Source of the DNA: Halobacteriales archaeon QS_4_69_31
GTDB lineage: Archaea > Halobacteriota > Halobacteria > Halobacteriales > Haloarculaceae
Length of the DNA stretch: 34,041 bases
NCBI GenBank assembly: GCA_003021655.1
Contig: PXRP01000032.1
Coordinates: 1-34,041, forward strand
Direction: 5' to 3'
In this document: in pieces, positions 29,026 to 34,041 of the stretch
How positions within the stretch are numbered: the stretch's first letter is position 1
Layout: every line of letters begins with the position of its first letter
The notes under the pieces: model-generated
Seen by the model: the letters and a program-made list of their open reading frames with translations, nothing else
What the model was told of the DNA's origin: nothing
Databases searched by the model: none
Position numbers and translations under genes: made by a program

Positions 29026-31482
29026 GTGGACGAAACCATCCGCTGGCTGCAGGGCCGGCCCTACTACGAGGGCCAGATCCGCGAGCGCAGGACCCTCCCG
29101 GGACGGGAGGCGACCACCCGCGGGGTCGACCTCGACTCCCGGCTGGCGAGCGCGCTCGCATCCGCGGGGATCGACGACCTCTACGCCCACCAGGCCGACG
29201 CCGTCGACGCCGTCAGAGCGGGCCGGAACGTCGTCCTGGCGACGCCGACCGCGAGCGGGAAGAGCCTCGCGTACACGGTGCCGGCGTTCGAGCGAGCCAT
29301 GGGCGTACGGGCCGGTGGGGGCGCCAGCAACGGTGGCCGGGGCGACGGTGACAGCCGCGCCGGCGCCGGCGACGGTGACGGCGGCGAGGGGGGCCGGCAG
29401 AGTGGGGGCGGGCGCCGCGCGACCACGCTCTACGTGGCCCCGCAGGTCGCGCTCATCGACGACCAGGCCGAGACGCTCTCGGACCTGGCCCGCGGGCTCG
29501 GCTTCGGGTCCGGCGTCAGCGTCGCCCGGTACACCGGCCGCCAGGACCGCGACGAGAAAGCGCAGGTCCGCGAGCGCCAGCCGACCGTCCTGCTGACGAC
29601 GCCGGACATGCTCCACTACGGAATTCTCCCGCACGCGCACCGGCTGTGGGACTGGTTCTTCGAGCGCATCGAGACCGTCGTCGTCGACGAGGTCCACGAG
29701 TACCGCGGCGTCTTCGGCAGTCACGTCTCGCTGGTCTTCCGGCGGCTGGCACGGGTCTGCGAGCGGTTCGCCGACGGCGGGCCCGCGAGTGCCGACGGCC
29801 GTCCGGACTGGGTCTGTTGCTCCGCGACCGTCGGCAACCCAGTCGAGCACGCGGCGACAGTCACCGGCCGACCCGCCGACTCGTTCGCGCTCGTCGACGA
29901 GGACACGAGCGCCACCGGACCGACCCACTGGCTGCTGTGGAATCCGCCGGAGTACGACGGCGGCGGCTTCGGGAGCGGCCGCCGCAGGTCGAACCACGTC
30001 GAGACCAAACGGCTGTTCGTCGACCTCGTGGCGCGGGGGTTCCAGACGGCGGTCTTCACCGGGTCGAGACAGACCGCGGAGCGCTACGCCACCGACAGCG
30101 CGAGCGACCTGCGGAGTCGCGGGGAGAGCGACCTCGCGTCGGCCGTCGCGGCCTACCAGGCCGCGCTCGGCGACGACCGCCGCACGGAGACCGAGGCAGG
30201 TCTCAGGAGCGGCGAGGTCAGGGGCGTCTGGAGCACGAACGCGCTGGAACTGGGCGTCGACATCGGCGGGCTGGACGCCGTGTTGCTCGACGGCTACCCC
30301 GGCACGCGGATGGCCGCCTTCCAGCAGGCCGGGCGGGCCGGCCGTGGCACCGACCCCTCGCTCGTCGCGCTGGTCGCGGGCGAGGACCAGCTCGACCAGT
30401 ACCTGGTCCGCCACCCCGCGGACTTCTTCGACGGCGACCCCGAGGAGGCCCTCTCGAACCCGCAAAACGAGCGACTGCTTCCCGACCACGTCCGCTCGGC
30501 CGCCCGTGAGACGTGGCTCGCGCCCGAGGACGACCGTCACTTCGGCGAACCCTTCGCGGACGTGGTGGCGGACCTGACCGAACGGGGCGCGCTCGACCGC
30601 CGGACGACCGACGCCGGGACCCGCTGGCTCTACGACGGCGACGGCAGTCCCCAGCACGAGATGAGCCTCCGGACGGTCGGCGACCGCGAGGTCAGGCTCC
30701 GGGACCGCCGGACCGGCGACGTCGTCGCGACGCTTGGGTTCGACGACGCGCTCCGGGACGCCCACCCCGGCGCCGTCTACCACCACCAGGGCCAGGACTT
30801 CGAGGTCGTCGACCTGGACCCCCGTCACGGCGTCGCCGACCTCGCGCCGGTCGCCCCCGACTACTACACGCAGGTGCTCCACGACAAGGCGGTCACGGTC
30901 GAGACCGACCGCCGCGAGACGACCCTGCCGACCCACGAGGGCGTGACTGTCCGGTTCGCCGACGTGACGGTGCGCACGCAGATCACGGGCTTCGAGCGCC
31001 GCGACCGCCGGTCGGGCGACCCCATCGGCCGCGAGTCGCTGGACCTGCCCGAGACCACGCTGGAGACCGAGGCGCTGTACTTCACGGTCCCCGAGGCCGT
31101 CGAGCGGGACGTCCGGGCCGACGGCGACGGACCCGACGCGTTCCCGGGCGCGATCCACGCCGCCGAGCACGGGATGATCTCGCTGTTCCCGCTCTCGTTT
31201 CTCTGTGACCGCCGCGACGTCGGCGGGCTCTCGACGCCCTACCACCCCCACACCGACCGGAGCACCGTCTTCGTCTACGACGGCTACCCCGGCGGCGTCG
31301 GGCTGACGCGGCGCGCCTACGAGAGCGTGACCGACCTCCTGGAGCGGACACTGGCGATGATACGTGACTGTCCCTGCCCGGACGGCTGTCCGGCCTGCGT
31401 CCAGTCGCCCCACTGTGGCAACGCCAACGACCCCCTGGAGAAGGGGCTGGCCGCTGACCTGCTCGCGGCGCTCGTCGAGTGA
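29026..31482 (+). CDS. Hrq1/MrfA-type superfamily 2 helicase (DUF1998 C-terminus)
   Basis: A DNA-dependent ATPase of SF2, RecQ4-like, implicated in repair of DNA cross-links and adducts in bacteria (MrfA) and yeast (Hrq1). The 818-aa protein has a Q-motif region (LYAHQADAVDAVRAGRNVV), Walker A TPTASGKS (73-80), DEVH (221-224), SATVGNP, ALELGVDIGGLD and QQAGRAGRG. The C-terminal region has a Cys cluster: Cys782, 784, 788, 791 and 797 (CPCPDGCPACVQSPHC), as in the DUF1998 zinc region. A Gly/Asp-rich insertion (residues 94-132) follows motif I, unlike relatives. The GTG at 29026 follows a TATA box by 27 nt. No YprB-like exonuclease partner is adjacent. Confidence 0.92.
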   Translation: MDETIRWLQGRPYYEGQIRERRTLPGREATTRGVDLDSRLASALASAGIDDLYAHQADAVDAVRAGRNVVLATPTASGKSLAYTVPAFERAMGVRAGGGASNGGRGDGDSRAGAGDGDGGEGGRQSGGGRRATTLYVAPQVALIDDQAETLSDLARGLGFGSGVSVARYTGRQDRDEKAQVRERQPTVLLTTPDMLHYGILPHAHRLWDWFFERIETVVVDEVHEYRGVFGSHVSLVFRRLARVCERFADGGPASADGRPDWVCCSATVGNPVEHAATVTGRPADSFALVDEDTSATGPTHWLLWNPPEYDGGGFGSGRRRSNHVETKRLFVDLVARGFQTAVFTGSRQTAERYATDSASDLRSRGESDLASAVAAYQAALGDDRRTETEAGLRSGEVRGVWSTNALELGVDIGGLDAVLLDGYPGTRMAAFQQAGRAGRGTDPSLVALVAGEDQLDQYLVRHPADFFDGDPEEALSNPQNERLLPDHVRSAARETWLAPEDDRHFGEPFADVVADLTERGALDRRTTDAGTRWLYDGDGSPQHEMSLRTVGDREVRLRDRRTGDVVATLGFDDALRDAHPGAVYHHQGQDFEVVDLDPRHGVADLAPVAPDYYTQVLHDKAVTVETDRRETTLPTHEGVTVRFADVTVRTQITGFERRDRRSGDPIGRESLDLPETTLETEALYFTVPEAVERDVRADGDGPDAFPGAIHAAEHGMISLFPLSFLCDRRDVGGLSTPYHPHTDRSTVFVYDGYPGGVGLTRRAYESVTDLLERTLAMIRDCPCPDGCPACVQSPHCGNANDPLEKGLAADLLAALVE

Positions 31483-31617
31483 GCGGCGCCCCCGGACAGG
31501 GCGGTCGCGGACGCCAACGGGACGGAAGTCACTGCCGGGACTGTCGGTCGGTCCGGCTCGCGGTCTCGCCGGCGGGACGACCGGAGTGCTGTTTGTCGAG
31601 CGGGACCAACACCCGGC

Positions 31618-31977
31618 ATGGAACTCCGGGACCTGGCGACGGCCGGCGCGGCCGGGGTCGCCACGTTTCTCGTCGTCGGCGCCGTCGTGACCGAACTGGC
31701 GCTCCCGTTCGTCGCGTTCTCGGTGCTGGTCGGCCTCCCGGTGGGGGCGGTCGCCGGGCTCACAGTGACCGTCGCAGTCGCGCTGTGGCTGGCCGACGAC
31801 GTCGGTCCGCGGCGGCGACGCGTGGCCGTCGGTGCCGGGATTTTCGGCGTCGTCTTCCTTCTCGTGTTCGCCGTCGAGGCCGTCCTCCTGGGGACGCGGC
31901 TGTCGGTCGCGCTCCCGGTGGCCACCCTGGTCGGTCTCGGCGCGGGCGTCTTCGCGGCGGTTCGGACCCGCGCCTGA
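31618..31977 (+). CDS. small four-TM membrane protein
   Basis: A 119-aa protein with four hydrophobic helices: about 8-27, 28-55 (ALPFVAFSVLVGLPVGAVAG...), 70-90 (VAVGAGIFGVVFLLVFAVEA) and 95-115. A basic DDVGPRRRR loop lies between helices two and three, on the cytoplasmic side if the N-terminus is inside. I do not recognise the family. It has its own spacer of 135 bp after the helicase, with GTTTGTCGAG about 26 nt before the ATG as the likeliest promoter. Confidence 0.7.
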   Translation: MELRDLATAGAAGVATFLVVGAVVTELALPFVAFSVLVGLPVGAVAGLTVTVAVALWLADDVGPRRRRVAVGAGIFGVVFLLVFAVEAVLLGTRLSVALPVATLVGLGAGVFAAVRTRA

Positions 31978-32016
31978 GACGACACGCCCCGTTCGGCCGC
32001 GCTCGGGACAATCCGC

Positions 32017-32733
32017 TCAGCCGTCCCGGCGTTCGCGCAGGGCCGCGAGCACGGGCATCTCCGCGACCCGCTTTTCGGGGAGGGCGTCCCAGTCGACCCC
32101 CGACGGTCGCCGGGCGGTCGTCCCGGTCCGGACAACCCGCTCGGGCGTGACCACCACGTCGAGGGGCACGTCGTGGTCGTCGACGGGGACCTCGTCGTCG
32201 ACGACCTGGCGCTCGTGGACGGTCGTGGCGACCGTCGTCTCCGCGTCGACCAGCCCCAACTCCGAGAGGACGGCGAACTCGAGGTCGCTGAACCCCTCGC
32301 CCTTGCCGACCCGGGCGCCGTCGGTCGTGACCGCGACGCTGCCGACGAGCACAAGGTCGACGCGGCCGACGGCGTCCGGGCCGACCTGGTCGGCGTAGCG
32401 GTCGACCTTCGAGACGGTCGGGGCGGCCTCGACGTCCGACAGTTCCCGAGGATCGAGCCGGTAGAAACACCGCTCGTCGCGCAGTCGCGGGACGGCCATA
32501 AAGACGGTCTTGCCGGCCCGGAGCGCCCGCCTGCGGGCGGAAAGCTGTGGCGCGTCGGGGTTGGCCTTCAGCGTCGCCGCGCGCTCCCATTCGGGCAGGT
32601 CGGCGAGGCGGTCGGCGGCCCGCTCCGCGCGGGCGAAGTTGGGGATGCGGCCGTGGGGCGGGAACGGGAACCGGGCCTCGCCCGACTCCTCGAGGTCGTC
32701 CCAGACGCGCTCGCGGAGGTGCTGTTTGTCCAT
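32017..32733 (-). CDS. 5-formyltetrahydrofolate cyclo-ligase
   Basis: ATP-dependent enzyme that returns 5-formyl-THF to 5,10-methenyl-THF, in folate metabolism. The 238-aa protein matches the family: N-terminal basic/charged helix (QHLRERVWDDLEESG), KANPDAPQLSARRRALRAGKTVFMAVPRL, LVLVGSVAVTTDGARVGKGEGFSDLEFAVL (metal/phosphate-binding GKGxGYxD-type loop) and HERQVVDDEVPVDDHDVPLDVVVT. The middle YADQVGP region takes the place of the usual loop. Start ATG 32733 has ACTCTTTCC (minus) about 27 nt upstream. It converges with the four-TM gene and is followed on the same strand by nothing within the 39-bp gap. Confidence 0.92.
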   Translation of the reverse strand: MDKQHLRERVWDDLEESGEARFPFPPHGRIPNFARAERAADRLADLPEWERAATLKANPDAPQLSARRRALRAGKTVFMAVPRLRDERCFYRLDPRELSDVEAAPTVSKVDRYADQVGPDAVGRVDLVLVGSVAVTTDGARVGKGEGFSDLEFAVLSELGLVDAETTVATTVHERQVVDDEVPVDDHDVPLDVVVTPERVVRTGTTARRPSGVDWDALPEKRVAEMPVLAALRERRDG

Positions 32734-32773
32734 ACCGGGGGTTGCGGACGTGGCGGGAAAGAGTCGTCGTCGG

Positions 32774-33109
32774 TCACATCACGTCGGAGGCGGTCGTGTC
32801 CTCGGCGACGTCGGTCGCGGTGTCGATCCGCTGGATGAGCTCGACGAGGTCGGCCAGTTGCGGGAAGGTGTAGACGGTGACCTCGACGTCGGCGTTGGTT
32901 GCGACGATAGTCGAGTCGATGACGAAGGCGATCTCCTCGTCGGGCCAGCCGCCCATCTGGTCGATGGTCTCGCTGGAGGGGCCGTAGATGAACGTGGACG
33001 TGGACATGTCGATGGTCGTATCGAGGACGTTCGCCCAGCCGTCGATGAACCCCGAGGTCATGATGTTGCCGATCTCCTGCATGGCCGAGCGCTCCGAGTC
33101 GGTAAACAC
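32774..33109 (-). CDS. CheC-like chemotaxis phosphatase, half-length
   Basis: A soluble 111-aa protein that matches half of CheC: TDSERSAMQEIGNIMTSGFI, the CheC/FliY/CheX phosphatase helix (Glu/Asn of ExxN type: EIGN), then DGWANVLDTTIDMSTSTFIY, a WPDEEIAFVIDSTIVATNADV strand pair and VYTFPQLADLVELIQRIDT. Full CheC has about 200 aa with two such units; this has one. It dephosphorylates CheY-P or partners CheD in archaea. GTG 33109 is the only start that keeps the family N-terminus; an ATG at residue 10 has a GGAG 9 nt before it. No other che genes are in the window. Confidence 0.75.
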   Translation of the reverse strand: MFTDSERSAMQEIGNIMTSGFIDGWANVLDTTIDMSTSTFIYGPSSETIDQMGGWPDEEIAFVIDSTIVATNADVEVTVYTFPQLADLVELIQRIDTATDVAEDTTASDVM

Positions 33110-33180
33110 TCTGGCGCGGCGGTTGGCACGGATTACGTGCCGGTAACAGCCGGATACTCGCCCGAGAGCGGGGCTAAGCG

Positions 33181-33192
33181 ACGTATACTAAC
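33181..33192. promoter_or_regulatory. divergent TATA-like element, CheC-like/DUF5658
   Basis: ACGTATACTAAC contains the palindrome GTATAC. It is the only AT-rich element between the divergent genes, about 75 nt from the CheC-like GTG and 80 nt from the DUF5658 ATG. If used, both would have leaders of about 50-55 nt, unlike most genes here. Confidence 0.4.
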
Positions 33193-33269
33193 GTGGGTTT
33201 CGGTCGCCTGACGAAACGGCGGGGCAAGCGTCGTCTGGCCACGGAGGCGACCACCCCGGCCCACGACCC

Positions 33270-33644
33270 ATGAGAGTGATCGTGCTCGTCGACTGGACGG
33301 CACTGGAGGTGGTCGACAGCGACGAGCAACTCCGACAGGTCCTCTCGGGCGGGTCGACACTGGAGGTCGGCCTCTGGGTCGTCGTCGCCGGCGCCCTGGT
33401 GGTCGACATCGCCACGACGGCCTACGGGCTCTCGATCGGCCTGGTCGAGCAAAACCCCGTCATGCGACACGCGATCGAATCGTTCGGCCTCGTGTCGCTC
33501 GCAGTCGCGAAAGCCGGCGCGCTCGCGGTCGCGCTGACCGTCCGTCACGTCTGGCCCGAGTACGCGCTGCTCGTCCCGCTCGCGCTCGCCGTTCCCTGGG
33601 TGCTCGCCGTTGGCGTCAATCTCGCCGTCATCCTGTCCGTGTGA
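33270..33644 (+). CDS. DUF5658-like membrane protein
   Basis: A 124-aa protein with about three to four helices. The pattern ALVVDIATTAYGLSIGLVEQNPVMRHA matches what I recall of DUF5658, common in haloarchaea: an Asp, a TT pair, then GL..G..EQNP. The following helices are VSLAVAKAGALAVALTV and ALLVPLALAVPWVLAVGVNL. N-terminal residues 1-28 are hydrophilic. Function is unknown. It has no close TATA box at 27 nt. The gene after it is on the same strand but has its own promoter. Confidence 0.8.
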   Translation: MRVIVLVDWTALEVVDSDEQLRQVLSGGSTLEVGLWVVVAGALVVDIATTAYGLSIGLVEQNPVMRHAIESFGLVSLAVAKAGALAVALTVRHVWPEYALLVPLALAVPWVLAVGVNLAVILSV

Positions 33645-33857
33645 CAGTCCCCTCACGACCACCCAGCGGTTTCGGACCGGCCCCTTCGCGTGCGAGACGT
33701 TTTTCCACCGTCCTCGACAGCGTAACCCAGACGGACGAGCGGAGCGTCCGCCGGTGCCCTGGCTCCTCGCCGGGGGAGCGACCACCCCGCGTCGCCGCCT
33801 GGTACCGTTTCACGTCCCACGGGAGGACTTTTACGGGCCCCGGTCCTCGGGTCGGGC
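33645..33857. other. spacer with T-run and promoter
   Basis: A GTTTTTCC run at about 33,701-33,708 could end the DUF5658 transcript (haloarchaeal termination uses T-stretches). Toward the right lies the promoter of the next gene. No small gene or RNA is apparent. Confidence 0.4.
33826..33837 (+). promoter_or_regulatory. TATA box of the partial GNAT gene
   Basis: GACTTTTACGGG is centred about 27 nt before the ATG at 33858, supporting that start. Confidence 0.6.
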
Positions 33858-34041
33858 ATGCCGACAAGCGTCGAGCGCTCGCTCGGTCCGGGGGCGGCCC
33901 CGGAACTGTGTGCCCTCTACGGGACCTACGGGTGGTGGGCGGACCGCGACCGCGAGGCGGTCGAGCGCGCGCTCGCTGCGACCGATGAGGCGGTCGCGCT
34001 GCGCGACGAGGAGTCGGGCGAGCTCGTCGCCGCCACGCGGG
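33858..34041 (+). CDS. GNAT acetyltransferase, N-terminal part (cut by window edge)
   Basis: The first 61 codons of a gene that continues past the edge. The product begins MPTSVERSLGPGAAPELCAL and has YGTYGWWADRDREAVERALAATD followed by EAVALRDEESGELVAATR. This matches the start of haloarchaeal GNAT N-acetyltransferases, in which YxxYGWW helix alpha-1 and a beta strand with V(A)LRDE..G..VA(A)ARV lead to the acetyl-CoA core. The acetyl-CoA loop lies beyond the window. Substrate unknown. Confidence 0.72.
   Translation, partial: MPTSVERSLGPGAAPELCALYGTYGWWADRDREAVERALAATDEAVALRDEESGELVAATR

Noticed and set aside
28759-31413. 884-codon frame antisense to the helicase
   Set aside because: It is the shadow of the helicase gene; no recognisable domain and repetitive Arg/Val/Asp composition.

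Overview
The window is chromosomal DNA of a halophilic archaeon (class Halobacteria; a Haloarculaceae-type genome is my guess). Base composition is very GC-rich with G/C-ending codons. The proteins are acidic and Asp/Glu-rich. Most genes begin with an ATG or GTG lying 26-30 nt downstream of a short AT-rich TATA-like box, without a Shine-Dalgarno sequence, which is the leaderless transcript layout of haloarchaea. I see no rRNA, tRNA, CRISPR array or origin.

Layout. Positions 1-100 look like the right end of an IS200/IS605 (IS1341, TnpB-type) element whose body lies left of the window; it abuts the stop codon of an acyl-CoA carboxylase carboxyltransferase. From 96 to about 14,050 the content is mostly acyl-CoA and branched-chain/propionate metabolism: carboxyltransferase, 3-hydroxyacyl-CoA dehydrogenase, aldo/keto reductase, a dipeptidase-like amidohydrolase, acyl-CoA dehydrogenase, a thiolase with its DUF35 zinc-ribbon partner, an alpha/beta hydrolase, MeaB GTPase and the B12-binding subunit of methylmalonyl-CoA mutase. 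Among them are a PadR regulator, a DICT-domain protein and small conserved proteins. One small gene after padR appears broken.

From 14,323 to 21,136 lies a block linked to the terminal oxidase. It holds a DUF420 membrane protein, a KaiC/RecA-like protein with a zinc-finger N-terminus and no usable P-loop, an ABC-2 transporter, a 7-TM protein with a Cys pair, a fused half-CtaA/CtaB heme A/O synthase, and CoxB, the CuA subunit of cytochrome oxidase. No CoxA is present. I read the block as a possible heme A/copper maturation locus. This is an inference from gene order.

From 21,273 to 33,109 come a dihydrolipoamide-dehydrogenase-like enzyme, a surface-protein/RND-transporter operon (COG1361 repeat protein plus MMPL protein with a calcium-loop-like motif), a HalX response regulator, a winged-helix regulator, a MaoC dehydratase, an Hrq1/MrfA-type helicase, 5-formyltetrahydrofolate cyclo-ligase and a half-length CheC-like protein. 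The right edge has a DUF5658 membrane protein and the start of a GNAT acetyltransferase.

Non-coding structure includes tandem repeats of 25 bp (two places) and 33 bp, mutually exclusive hairpins after the 7-TM gene, and an operator-like inverted repeat before the winged-helix gene. I found no clearly new system. The best candidates for a second look are the oxidase maturation block, the IS end that overlaps the carboxylase stop codon, and the P-loop-less KaiC-like protein.
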